This document shows positions 23,930 through 35,680 of a DNA stretch of 64,000 bases, in pieces. The stretch's first letter is position 1, and every line of letters begins with the position of its first letter. Source of the stretch: Alentia gelatinosa (lineage: Eukaryota; Annelida; Polychaeta; Phyllodocida; Polynoidae); assembly GCA_950022655.1 (NCBI GenBank), contig OX465583.1, positions 33,507,360 through 33,571,359 on the forward strand, given 5' to 3'. A program made the translations under genes and the position numbers. The notes under the pieces are model-generated. The model searched no databases. It was given only the letters and a program-made list of their open reading frames with translations, and was not told where the DNA came from.

Positions 23930-25060
23930 ATGCTGAGAAAACTCTCTGGAGGTTGCCCCGTGTGGCGGGCAGGAAGTCTAAGGCTCCTTGGGGGTTGGGT
24001 GCCACCAGGGTGGCAGTGTAAGGGGGTCGGGGTTTGAGAGGGGGTAGGGTGTTACGGGTGGGTGGAAAGCGGTACAGAGGATCCACCAGCTGCCGACGAC
24101 ACACCGCAGGCCACGCCCCAGGTCTCACTCTCCCCCTGGAGAGTGCGGACGGCGTCTTCTAACGCATTCAAGGGGTGGGGGATGGCGACCGGAAGCGGGC
24201 TATCACCCCGGGAACTGGCAGTATTACAGGTCACCAGGTGGCGTACTAGTCGGACACAGCCCGGGTGGGAAGTAGTGCTGGCTTGTGCATACCCAACTCT
24301 CCCCTCTACACCCCCCAATCATCCCCATCGTGGCCCTGATGCAAGTCACGAGGGAGTGGGGATGTATGATACGCACGCGTACCTCGCTGCAGGCCGCGTG
24401 CAGTGCGAGATGCTCACTAGCCTCGACCGGAAGTGGCTTCTTGTGGACACCACATCTGTAGTTCCACTCTCCGCCCTCCCCGTCCCAGCACGTTTCTTAA
24501 GTCGGTTATCCTGATCAATCATGCGTATTGTCACCGGTACGTATAACAGACCATACTACTTCTAGGTCCATGAGGTTTTAAACTTCGCATATCTTTTTTT
24601 TTTAAACAAACACACTGAAGGTAGCATAACAAAACCATCCTGGTATTATCTAATCAACATTTGGGATTAGTTCAAGCATTGCTCTTCAGTAAAGTGAACG
24701 AAAAAGGTCTATACTGTAATTCATGGTGGCATTTTCGCTGTTTTAGTTATAATAGTGAGGCAATATGTCCAGCACAGCGTGTTGAAGTGGAGGAAGACTG
24801 TGGTGTTGTAGGGTTTGACGTCACACTTTGGTTAGGGAGCATACCGGTACACCCACCCAGTCCTGCCCGAGATGCTCAGACCTGCTCACAGCGGGCTCTT
24901 CTGCTGCTCGGGTCGCCCCGGCGCCTGTACATACCACTGGGATGCGGCGTGAGCTGCTCACACGACCCCCACACAACATCCTCCCGGGCCCCATTCATAC
25001 CAGCAACTCCTGCTCTATCCATCAATCACGCTTCAAGGTGACACCCACCTCAGCTACTCA
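23930..25060. promoter_or_regulatory. two GC-rich islands
   Basis: GC-rich blocks at about 23930-24520 and 24770-25060, with ETS-type ACCGGAAG cores near 24190 and 24427. A 150-codon open frame crosses the first island, but its composition is Ser/Thr/Pro-rich, it has no domain, and frames on the other strand are equally open. I read these as regulatory DNA. Confidence 0.3.
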
Positions 25061-26519
25061 CCTCTATTATTATCATTATTGTTACATACCTGTTGTCTAC
25101 CATCCAATCCCGTATGAAATCTCCCCTACTTTAACCCACTTACTAATTCATTCACTCACACTACCTTCACTGATTCACCCCAGTTTCTCATACCCTGAAC
25201 CAACCGCAAATCAAAGCAATAAAAGCAATGATAAGGTACATAATATGGTTTGACTAACTGCTTGTCCAGATGAGTACAGATTTGTTCCTGGTTTCTGAAG
25301 AAAAATCAAGTCTTTCTTGGGTATTAGGTTGATCGATTCCAGTTTTTACCCTGGAGTTTTGAGTTTGGTAAGTTACATGTTTCACCGTCGGTTAGTGTAT
25401 TATTACCTTGCACGTACTCGGCGAAGCATGGTCCATTTGCCCTTAGTGTGCAAGGTTGTTATAGTTGTGAAGTTACGAATGGTTTGATCTCATCTTACCT
25501 TGCGTCGAGAGGTAGTGTATCACAATATATTACATTGTGTCGTTACAAAAAAAATAGAGTACCCATCATAACTTATTAAAGCTTATACAACACACATACA
25601 CTGTCATGGTTCTTATTTTGTTATATATTACTCGCTCGAAATAGCCAGAAATATTTATTTATGCTTGATATGATAGATGCAATATATAATTACCTCCTAG
25701 GAGTAGCCTTGAATTGCAAGTATTATCATTAATCTACGAATGGCTATCGACAACCTCAGGATTACAATGACCAATCAACAATTACTGGAAACATTGATAG
25801 ATCGTTACTTTTTCTGCGAACAACTTAGGAATTGCTATGCATTAAACAGACCTTTCTAAAAATCATTTGACGATGTGAATATCTAGGACAGATCTCAAAA
25901 AGCGACACCAGTGTGGCACAAATACCCGTTGCAGACATACTGACAGGTTCATTTATATAGCTCCTTGTACTTACTACATCATCAGGTTCTATGCCATGAA
26001 AGGACAGCATATGAACCAGAGGAAACACCGAGCACATGAGCAACTCTAGTGGACATACTTTAACATACATTAACCAACCAAAGTAGGAATTTGTGTCTCA
26101 GTTAAAGAACCAGAAGCTTAGATGAGAAAGCTGATTGATTAAGGAAAAGTGCAAATTTGTAGCAATAATGTTGTTACCAACCTCAACCTTAAGTAAACAG
26201 ACAAGATGAGGTGTGCTGACAATGTAATTTGTCATTCTCATAATGCCATCCCTAGGCTGTATTACCCAAATATCTGCTCAGCAAAAACAGTGTGTCGTAA
26301 AAGTTTAGATCTAGAGTGATGTAAGTAAATCAAATATATCTATTCAAATGAAATACACACTTATGTAGGGGCTTCTGATTTACAAAGTTGCGATCTGACA
26401 GAAAAGTTTACCCTAAGGAGAAGATCAAGGGCAAGAGAAAGGAAGAATCTGCATTGGCGAAATCACATATTGCAAACAGTATCTGAAATGTGGACTGCTA
26501 TAGGTGTTCTACACGTAAG
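25061..26519. other. AT-rich non-coding DNA
   Basis: Gene-free. No repeats of note, and only chance frames on the minus strand around 25825-26070. Confidence 0.45.
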
Positions 26520-26720
26520 TTGAAGACTGTACGCCACGCTGTGGGTAACGGCATGCCGTGGGCGGCGCCCGGCACGCGCTCCCGTAGAGCTCCGAGCAGC
26601 TCCGAGCAGCTCGCCGTGACACGCGCTGTTTGGCGCCTCCTGTCCTCTGTTTATGTGTTTGCCACAGGAGGGCGCCAGCTGCACACTCCCAACAGTCTCG
26701 GTACGCTCTCCATGCGGAGT
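26520..26720. promoter_or_regulatory. small CpG island with CTCF-like site
   Basis: GC-rich patch with a short tandem duplication CTCCGAGCAG near 26590-26610 and CCACAGGAGGGCGC at 26662-26675, which resembles the CTCF core. No gene. Confidence 0.3.
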
Positions 26721-26810
26721 TTCTGTTGTTAGACCTGGTTCTGAAACCTAGTGTAATACATAGGTGTTCCGAGAAATTATCATTAACCTTGAGCAGATCG
26801 GTTGCCTTTA

Positions 26811-26824
26811 GGGGGGGGGGGGGG
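26811..26824. repeat. poly-G tract (14 G)
   Basis: Uninterrupted G run; length uncertain for technical reasons. Confidence 0.9.
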
Positions 26825-27319
26825 ATAATTGTCTAAGATCATCGCACGTCATTCAGGGAAGGGATATTTCATTCTATGTAGAAAATGGACCTGGGAAGCA
26901 TTTGGTGTCGGTATTATCATTTTCCTGTCATCCACAAATATCTATCCTGTCTGGGATCTATATCAATTACATTGTCACTATATAGTTCGTGATCCAATAG
27001 CTTATATCTCTTTGAAAATAATTTGAAAGATTTAGAGACCAAGCGAAAGTGCTTAAATAAAAGTAAATATCCTGTTTTAGCATCTCTTCCTAAACATAGA
27101 GTACTTCTTTTATATTATGCAGGCCTTTTTACTTGGACTTTGATCATTACTGAAAAACGTAAAACAGCCATATATACTATCTTTCTTAGATCAAAATAGA
27201 TTTGGAAAAAGAAATATGACAAAAATTCCTGGGCCTCTTTTTATTCAGTTTTTTCTCCCTCGTATAAAAGCGAAGGAAATCCACTGTTATCACAACAGAA
27301 TCAGTCTCTACACCTTACA
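26825..27319. other. AT-rich non-coding DNA
   Basis: Gene-free AT-rich spacer. Nothing further seen. Confidence 0.45.
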
Positions 27320-27620
27320 CTGGGCTTCTCCAAAGGCAGGCCTGCCCGGCCATGGCAGTCCGCTCACCTGCAGGTCTGTTCTTCCTGTCGCCGCCTGGCG
27401 CCGTCTGGAAGTGATTACAGCAAAATGCGAACACGGGAAGTCCCAGCATGCACCACGCGTCCTGGGACACGGGGCGCCAGCGCAAAAAAAGGCGTGGCAA
27501 GCGGACGGGTGCGCGCGCAGCGCTGCGAGGGGCTGGGTTGATGGTTGGGGAAGCGACAGGTCTGAAGCACATGAAGAGTGTGTGTGTGTGCGCGCGTGGG
27601 TGTGTGTGTGTGCGTGTGAA
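27320..27620. promoter_or_regulatory. GC-rich island with a TG/CG microsatellite
   Basis: GC-rich block followed by an imperfect (TG)n tract (about 27578-27618) with a CGCGCG interruption. Frames on both strands are open through the repeat and are not credible genes. Confidence 0.35.
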
Positions 27621-28219
27621 CGTATCCGTCTTCTCAAAACTCCGGTCTCGATCCTCGTTCCCAACATGTACACTAACGTGCAGTCACACTATAGACACAC
27701 CCATGTATTAATACACATACACCTGCGTTAAAATATATCCACTTAGTTTACATGTTTAAGGAACTTTCGCATTCTGAAACTGACGTCAAGAAATTCTTTG
27801 AGAACGTAGACTACCTTTTTCACCCACTCCATCCTATCTCAGGGGGACTCAAGCCTGTCAGGCAGTAGGGGAAGAGTTCTAAATATTGCAAATCACTTTT
27901 GATTCTGAGTAATTGTTTATAATCTAAGACTTCAGCATGCCTATAGGGAACGTAGTGATGTTAGGTATACTTGTATTGACATTCCCACTATGCGTGATGG
28001 AAGTTAGTAATTTACCAGGATGACTTTTATTCACAACGTTTCTTGAATTAGAATATTCCTCAAATAATCCCGTTCAGCGTATGTTTTACCGTCAGAAGAA
28101 AGTATACTGTGAAACTGAATGCTAAATAATGGCCTCATCATGATTGTAGTACGTATGTCTATAGTCTATAGAGACCACAGTGACAGTGAAAGTACCCATC
28201 TCGGCTTTGTTTTTACAAG
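27621..28219. other. AT-rich non-coding DNA
   Basis: Gene-free spacer, nothing recognised. Confidence 0.45.
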
Positions 28220-28720
28220 GCTGCAGTGCGGTGATGGTCGATATACTCATGCTCCTCCCTTCTCCTGCCAAGCGCCTCCCCACGCTGGGTGCTCAATTCT
28301 ACCCTCCCCTCTACGGAAGGAGGGGGTGTCAGCGCCTTCCACGACCTTTGAACCGATAGCGAACGCCATGTGCGCGCGTCGGCTGGCCGCCAGAGGAATC
28401 CACTTCCGGTACAAATGTCAAATGTCACATTTGCGTTGGGGCGAGTTGCGACATCATAGTCGGCTGGAGTGGCTTCCCATTGAGACAGGCTACTTTCCGG
28501 ATGGCTTTTATGCGGACTACACACACACCAGAAACAGGAAGGATCGATGGCGACCGTCCATACACAGACTCCACAGTTCGCCAACTTTCCAAGCGGTGAC
28601 CATTGATTTGTTTCCCGCCAAATGACAGGACAAAGAAAAGAACGCGCGCGAGACGCTAACTCTAAAGCTCCCTCTGGCGACAGAGATCAATGTATACTGA
28701 CCGGAAGTTTGGTTGGTCGC
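28220..28720. promoter_or_regulatory. GC-rich island with ETS-type sites
   Basis: GC-rich segment with CACTTCCGGTA near 28400 and ACCGGAAG near 28700, both ETS-type cores, and a CTCF-like CCGCTAGAGGTCAG just beyond (about 28750). The 168-codon + frame and 123-codon - frame that overlap here have no domain. Confidence 0.3.
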
Positions 28721-30306
28721 CGGGAAGGAGAGTGAATTAGTGTGTGGCTTGTCCGCTAGAGGTCAGCCACTGCCAAAGGACGCTGTCGTAAAACACGTGA
28801 TCTGGCAGACGACTTCCGCTTACAAATTGATCTTCACTTGCCACTGAAGATGACGGCAGACGACGTTTGATGTGACATCATTATGGCTTATTACCGGCGC
28901 GCTCAACGTTATGTCCTTTTGTTCGGCTCTCAGACCAGCCCACTTCAAGGTCGGGTCATCCCCCTCGTCGCGACAGGGACTTCGACATGGCGCTTCAGAA
29001 AAACATCTCTGTTAAAAGATATAAAAATAAACAACCAGACGACTTTTAGGAACGAGGACCATATTTCTGTTTTCATGGTGATTTCACTTGCTAAATAGGA
29101 GAATATTTTCATGTCGCCGATGAAATACCTCGGATTTGGCAAAGGGGAATGTAAAAGTGATTATTTCAGGCAGTATTATTTCTTCTTGTTAGGGAGTAAT
29201 ATTTCGTCCAGTCTTATTTTTGGAAGGAAATAGACGATTGAATCACCGTCTTTGTACTGTACGAAGAGGCAAGTGTGTATAAAAATGCTGAGCAAAGCAG
29301 ATTACAAGTACCAGACTCGACACCTCACATCTGAATAGATCTCTGCTCAAACGTTGTTTGTCCTGTAAGACCGCCAACCACTACTTTCATCTGCTTTCCA
29401 CACAAACACGTCTTGCTATGTCCCATAATTCTGCAACACCTAAACGTTATGAGAACATATGAGGGTTATTTGCTGTCTTTACTGTCTCTCTAAGTACACA
29501 ACTCGGCCTATCATCGGCACCGACTCCTGTGGCTGGAGAGCAACTAACACAAAACGAGGTTGACAGACGCAAGACTCAGGGGTCCCGCGCCGGCAACCAG
29601 CTCCCTCCCACCCTGCCTCCACGTTGGAACACACCTGACATTTTGAGCCGCGGCGCTTCCGGTGTCCATCTGTAACTCATCTCTCTCCGGGCACCTACAG
29701 GCTCTCCGCTGCATTGCATTAACCTTCGTCACTCTCCAAGCAGAGTTTTTGGCCAATATATCGAAGTCAATCTTTCAAGGAGGGGTAATAGTAATTGTGC
29801 TGGGAGACTGTTATGGGTATCAAGGCGTGTGCCAGCATGTGAGTTCACATATTATCGCCTACTTTGTTGTTTGTGTGTAGGGGGCTCGTAAATGACTGCG
29901 CGTAAAACAAACTGGTAATATGGTAGAATATGTAAAGCCACAGGAGTCTGACCGCTTTCTTTCCCCCATCGACAGCCCACATAGCCTAGTCTGACTGTCC
30001 TTATGTATTTCCCATGCTATCTACTGATGTCCTTTGGTTTCAAAATATAAGAAAGCTTGTTAGTTGTGAATTAGTGGTCCATGACATATATAGACAATAT
30101 ATGGTGCTAGGTTTCTAAGTAAAGATGGGTTGGACGAATTAACTAAGAAAAGGTAAAACTTTTAAAAAATAAAGTAATACAGAAAAGGTAAAACAAAACT
30201 ATTCTACATTTGATATTCGAATTTCTTTTGACAGTGCATAACACATTATATTGATTTGTCTAATCTGAAAAAGTATAGCATATACCATTTATAATCAATC
30301 TTGTGC
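28721..30306. other. mixed non-coding DNA
   Basis: Contains another small GC-rich patch (about 29520-29720) and a CRE-like TGACATCA near 28870. No gene that I can support. Confidence 0.4.
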
Positions 30307-30320
30307 GGGGGGGGGGGGGG
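30307..30320. repeat. poly-G tract (14 G)
   Basis: Uninterrupted G run directly upstream of a decayed LINE fragment. Confidence 0.9.
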
Positions 30321-30360
30321 CAGTTACAATTCAATGACAGCTTCTGCATTATAAACAAAG

Positions 30361-30990
30361 TTGCACAAATACCCACAGAACAATGGTCTTTTGAAAGTAA
30401 AAATTAAACAGACTTTATACAAACAAAAGAATGATACGTTTATTACATGTATATATAATTATTCAAACGCAAGAAGGTTTAATCCGGAAAAAGGGACACG
30501 ACAGGAGTGTTGTGTTCCCTCCTATCTTTTTCTACTAACAATTGAAATCTTAGCCCACATTATCAGGCAATCCAAGGAAGTACATGGTATCAATACAGAC
30601 TGGGGAGAGTTTAAACTATCTATGTTTGCAGATGACGTTACTCTATTTGTTAAAAGTTAGAAATCTTGAGATGAAATTCAGGCATTATTGGCCCATTTAT
30701 TCAACTTCTTAAGGCTGCAGACCAATGAAGAAAAATCTAAGATTCTACCAATGGAAGCAAGTAATATGAGACAGATAAAATGCTAATTCAAAGAGTTAGT
30801 GGGGATCAAGATATTAGGACTCACTTTCGACAGAAAGAGGAGCCCAAATGATTCTTTTAGTTAGGACTTTGCACCCAGACTTGATAAGTGTTTTCTCTAT
30901 TTGTTGACAACAACTAATATTTGGTCGAATAGGACCATTTTCTTTAAGGGGAAAAATAGGTATAGAGAACTAATTGTTTATACCTAATTT
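30361..30990 (+). pseudogene. decayed L1-like LINE reverse-transcriptase fragment
   Basis: One reading frame encodes a non-LTR reverse-transcriptase core: a degenerate fingers/palm segment (TRQECC in place of the usual RQGCPLSP-type motif), then the catalytic box with FADDVTLFV near 30630-30650. The frame continues past stop codons (30658, 30667, 30784, 30862) with thumb-like sequence (NEEKSKILP, ILGLTFDRKRSPND). Several in-frame stops and missing 5' and 3' parts show it is dead. It belongs to the L1/Tx1-like side of LINEs on motif grounds. No target duplication or poly-A tail was identified. Confidence 0.75.
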
Positions 30991-32349
30991 AGAGTTAGGA
31001 AGTTAGCAGAATCTTAATACTAGAGAGACTTGGAACACCAAGCCATACTGCTTTTGTAGTAACTTACAGAAGTGCAGCCAACTTCCATCAGTGAGCATTG
31101 TGGTTAATGTTATCACTCTTCATTGTGCAGTGGCATATGCCCGTACACATAACCTTATAATAACACTTAATACTGTGCTGAATGGAATCACACACCAGCC
31201 TTGCATTGAACATGGAGGTGGGGAATCCAAAAGGTGGCAGCAGGAAAGGCTTTGTGTTATAGTTTGAAACTTGACGGTGAAATTCACGTGACTGTTGTAT
31301 GCCAAAAATTCATTTAAAATGGCTACAGCTTAGATAAAATAAATATCTTAATGTTTTTGGAGGTTCATTAAAACTTCAATATAACAAACTTGATCATAAC
31401 AAACACTCAGTTTCAAGAAAGAAATTTTCACAGTCCTGTTTATTTTCCATACCTTTATATAGTACATAAACTTAGTTATAAAAAAAGTACATCTTAGCAA
31501 AACTTGGTTATATCAAAGTAATTTGTACTAAGTGAAGTGAGAATTTGCTCAATAAAGTAAAGATTTTGAAGAAGCATCATTGGTTATGAATCTCCCCATA
31601 TAATTACATTCCGACTTCCGAAAATGTTTCAGTCTTTTGCTGAATTTGTCTCAGTGGTGGTTTTTCATCAATGTGCTTGAATTGTAATGTGATATTTAAG
31701 ACTCTTCTACTGGTGGTAATAACTATGAATCTGGGACTTATGACAAATAAAGTACACTAGAGTCTGTAAGGTCAAGCACAGAAAGAGTTACTTTTCAAGA
31801 AACTTGAAAAATACTATGTCATGATATGAATGCCTACATGCAGACTACAGTTTTATTGCTCCACAACAATAAGGTTCTTAACATGTCAAATATGTTGGCT
31901 TGTGAAAGCACACCATATTTTACCCTTTAAAGGCGGGGGTCTGTGGCAGAGCCCTGTTGGTTGGGATGGGTATTTGGGACTGGTATAACGCTAGGGACCG
32001 GACCGATTTTTGTCTAAACTCAAATTCTATTATTTGATCACGTGATATGACATGTCATCCTTTTTTATGTTATTTGTTTTACCAAATAGTATTAAATACT
32101 ATATCGTGGGTATATTCTCTGAAAGTTTCATATCTATTAATCGATTATTTATTAAATCCCAAAGCCTATTTCAATATTCTCCACAATATATGCTGGGCTC
32201 ATATCCTAGCCTTGCCTTTGAATCCATCGTTCTAGATGAACCGCAAATATCTCAATCTAATATGAGAGAAGATCTGAAGATGTACATATAGCTCAAAAAC
32301 AATAACTACATATTTTCAATTACTCTATTGTTTTGCCTCACAGTGTAAT
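30991..32349. other. AT-rich non-coding DNA
   Basis: Gene-free. It may include more of the decayed LINE's 3' region, but nothing is recognisable beyond about 30990. Confidence 0.4.
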
Positions 32350-32470
32350 AGGAAAGCATATCATGGATGGAAGTACATGTACTACAAAGTTAATCCACAT
32401 GATATTATGATGGAGTGCTTCAGTGTTCCATCAGATGAAAGTATAATCTCCACTTAACATGTCAAACTTC
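32350..32470 (+). repeat. duplicated flank, copy 1
   Basis: Shares GATGGAAGTACA, then ATGGAGTGCTTC, then a CCATC block, in the same order with 33088-33215. The two copies flank the tRNA pair and have diverged, which suggests that an older segment including a tRNA was duplicated. Confidence 0.45.
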
Positions 32471-32696
32471 CAGCGATGATATGCAAACCAATTTGCTGAA
32501 TTCAGATAACCTAGGCAATATGTTCTGTCATGTCTCTATTTTCCACATATGAGTTCACTTTCATTCTCTACGCTTCATGTCCTATATGAGAGAAATATCT
32601 ACATGCATACATACACCCAGTCTGTAGCCTTGATATGATGATTGCAGTCATAGCAATATTTGATGAAATATGTTAGCCATTGCAGCACCCAGCACA

Positions 32697-32768
32697 GGCT
32701 TGTTGGTCTAGGGGTATGATTCTCGCTTATGGTGCGAGAGGTCCAGGTTTTAAATCCTGGACAAGCCC
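32697..32768 (+). pseudogene. tRNA-Pro-derived pseudogene (anticodon position ATG)
   Basis: A 72-bp copy of the neighbouring tRNA-Pro. The acceptor stem is intact (GGCTTGT with ACAAGCC), but the anticodon loop reads TTATGGT instead of TTTGGGT, so the anticodon would be ATG (His codon CAT). The T-loop is enlarged to 8 nt and the B-box core has lost its C (GGTTTTAAATCC). A TTTT run follows at 32775-32778. The broken B-box and T-loop argue for a pseudogene rather than a working tRNA of changed identity. Confidence 0.7.
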
Positions 32769-32845
32769 ACTTAGTTTTATACTCATGTATATCAAATTGA
32801 AGATCATGATGTTCACAACCAATATTTACTGGTCCCTCCACATAT

Positions 32846-32917
32846 GGCTTGTTGGTCTAGGGGTATGATTCTCGCTTTGGGTGCGAGAGGTCCCGGGTTC
32901 AAATCCCGGACAAGCCC
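32846..32917 (+). tRNA. tRNA-Pro (anticodon TGG)
   Basis: A 72-bp sequence with a full cloverleaf: acceptor stem GGCTTGT/ACAAGCC, D-arm region with A-box, anticodon stem CTCGC/GCGAG around loop TTTGGGT (anticodon TGG), and T-arm CCGGG/CCCGG around TTCAAAT. The CCA end is not encoded, as is usual in animals. A TTTT terminator follows at 32924-32927. Close to the animal tRNA-Pro consensus. The tandem partner upstream is degenerate. Confidence 0.95.
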
Positions 32918-33087
32918 AGTTAGTTTTGACTTATCCATATCCTGCTAGCTACTTGACAAGTGTCAGAGAGAAGCATGAAATATAGGAGAATCCAAAGTGT
33001 TTATATAGACTATGAAAAACGCGTGTGATAATCAATAATGTATATCTGAAAAAATTCAGTTATTGCAATGAAGAGGTTCTTTAGGCA

Positions 33088-33215
33088 GGAAAGGTTGGGA
33101 AAAGTATATTATCGATGGAAGTACAGATAATACAAGGTCATGTAACATCATATTACTATGGAGTGCTTCGATGTGCCATCTACATATGAATTGTCTTCTA
33201 CACACTTAAAGTCTT
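33088..33215 (+). repeat. duplicated flank, copy 2
   Basis: Second, diverged copy of the block at 32350-32470, with GATGGAAGTACA and ATGGAGTGCTTC shared. Same orientation. Confidence 0.45.
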
Positions 33216-33439
33216 AAATCTATAATATGTACAAATAGGAAAAACTTACGGGTTTTTTTATACAATGAGTATTATTGATGGTTATGTCTATACATTTTTG
33301 GTCTATAGTACGTTTGTATCAATAAATCTTGGATAGGTTAAAGGAAACAATCTTAATTGTATACGTGTTTGAATATAACACAATATCTATATTGCTCAGA
33401 TGTCGCTACCACATTGCGACATGCTTTTACCGAACAACC

Positions 33440-33735
33440 ATGTTGACCCATTGGCAGGCTGGGGAAGCACAACTTATTGGCCTCTTCTGTCCAGGTGTAT
33501 CGGGCCCGGGGATGGGGCGTTGTGGAGTTGGGCTGATCGTGAAGGGGCGGAGGGTGATTGGCACGTCAGCTCGCTCGCACCCTATACCCCCGTCATCAGG
33601 ATCCAAGCAACAGGCGCCCCGTCCGTTGTACCCAGTCCTGGGATCCAAAGGTCACCGCCTCTCCTCTTTGTGTGTATATAAAGTGTGGCATTGGTGCGTC
33701 CTTAGAGCAACAGCCTCAGGAGCAACGTAATTTCT
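33440..33735 (+). promoter_or_regulatory. GC-rich island with TATA-like box
   Basis: GC-rich block that ends with TATATAAAG at 33675-33683, about 50 bp before the composition falls. It looks like a TATA promoter pointing right, but no conserved coding exon follows. Chance frames on both strands. Confidence 0.3.
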
Positions 33736-33849
33736 GTACCTGTAGAGGGTGGTCTCTTTAATATAATCAGTTACAATTGAGAATATGCGTGCTTTTCTAT
33801 AGACATCATGTAATTCAGTTTTGTGTCTCAGATATTGTCTAATCCAGGT

Positions 33850-34200
33850 AAATCAGATTTGTTTCTCGCCATGACACACCCCTGGCTCTTGCTATTCCGA
33901 TAGAATTTTGCAACACTCTACGCATCTTTATATGCATGACCAAAACTGACTGAGGTTTATATAGTACAATCAAGAAAGGGGTAACATATGTGTTGGATAG
34001 TGGAAAACAGCGTAGCAGGGTTGGCATGGTGCTTAACTGCAAATCGCAGGGCCCAAGGTTCGAGTCCCAGCCATATAACCTTGTTACGATACTCTTGTCC
34101 TCCACACCCTATAGATATGATTTCGCCATGACCCTGACTCATGCTATTGCGATTAAGTTCCGCAACACTCACCCCAAGCTTTAGCTATACACAAATAAAG
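33850..34200 (+). repeat. tRNA-derived SINE, one full and one headless copy
   Basis: A tRNA-like head lies at about 34010-34075, with an A-box-like GGTTGGCATGGTGC and a B-box GGTTCGAGTCC. It is followed by a tail with TTCGCCATGAC, then CTATTGCGAT, then CAACACTC (34120-34165). The same tail, diverged (CTCGCCATGAC, CTATTCCGAT, CAACACTC), occurs without a head at 33866-33925. Two direct copies of the tail next to one Pol III promoter head fit a SINE family or a dimeric SINE. Confidence 0.55.
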
Positions 34201-35259
34201 GGAGATGTCTATATCATTCTAGATTACACTTGGAACAAGAAGTTGTGTATAGTAATGTAGGAACGAGGTGAAAGTATCAACATAGTGAAAAGGTTCTGGT
34301 GTTTACTCTCACGGACATATGACACACATCGCTGTGGCATTTTTACGCCGACATAGAGTATCTAGCTTGGCTGCTCCAGGGTAGAAGCATGGCACTAAGC
34401 CCTCACCAACGCCACCCGACATACATACAACCTACCAGACCCAACGTTAGCTGGAGTACCATAAAGACAGCATGACGTAGTGTGCGCTCCCTGGTAAAAA
34501 CAGTCTAAAATAAACCCTTTAGAAGGAGGAGTTGATATCTTAATTGAGTATTCTACATACCACGGTGATATCAATGCCTAATAAAGAGCTGAGCTATTGA
34601 GTTTTTTTCTCGGGAATGATAACAGATGCCTTTCATGTGGCATATTTTACGTATTTTGGCCATTCGAATAGAACAATATATATGAGCAATGCAAAACCCT
34701 TGTTAAGATGATTCTGATAGAAAGATAAAAGAGTGCTTAACGCAATAGGAATTCATGTCCGTGCTGAAAGATATTCATCCTGAAACTTTGATAAAATGTC
34801 ATATTTGGCTCAGATCTAGTCAAACATAAGCTATGGGAAATAGTGATTAACTATAAATTAACACCAGCGTGAGGATACTCTAATTGACAATTACATCGCG
34901 TATTTTATATACACAGGTCTACAGTAAGCCTGTTTGCGTGTAGTATAAACTTATAATTCCATATACATTGAACTAGCATAGTTTTAGTACCGCTAATAGT
35001 GACAGTATGGATGTGGATATTGACGTTACTCTATTTCTGTATATATATCTAAAGGTCTTGATGAGGGAAATCCTTCTCAGTCCACCAGACTTTATTCAAC
35101 TGGACATGATAACCTTGCTTTTCTTCTTAGCCAGGAATGAGTCTTGGGATTCTTTTATTTGTTTATTCATTATTTAATTCTTTGGGTATCTTTGCCCTTG
35201 CTTCACACGTTGAGACTAAAACTCATAGTATCCAAGCGTACATCCGCTATTTGGATTTT
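34201..35259. other. AT-rich non-coding DNA
   Basis: Gene-free. No repeats or motifs that I can support. Confidence 0.45.
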
Positions 35260-35680
35260 ACCTCTAATCACCACGCTAGCGGCGGCTATTGGGGAGCATG
35301 AGAACTACCATCCTCATCATCACAGTTGATGTCCTACGTGTGTGCACTCAACCGGAAACTGTCATGCGTGAAGTTGTCCATCTCTTAACTTCAGTTTACA
35401 GTACAGAGAGGGAAGAGAGTATGGGATCAGACGCTGGGACGTTGCCGCGTCCCCTGGCGACCTCCTGGTGGCCGTTGTAATGAGTACGGCATGTGCCGGC
35501 TTGGCGGCGATCGTGTGCGCAAGATCGGCTGTGGGGGCTAATGACTTCCTGTCTATGAGTCAATGACATGCCATCTAGCGACTGGTGGGCGAACTAATTA
35601 ACGACTTGTTCCTGCGGCAATGGGTTCCGAAGGGATGCAAGAGAGTAGTAGGTTGGGGTTTGTGTATGAAGGGGAGCGGT
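35260..35680. promoter_or_regulatory. GC-rich island
   Basis: GC-rich block with a CTCF-like CCATCTAGCGACTGG near 35570. No gene. Confidence 0.25.

Noticed and set aside
24062..24514. 150-codon gene in a GC-rich island
   Set aside because: The opposite strand is equally open, composition is Ser/Thr/Pro-rich and no family is recognised.
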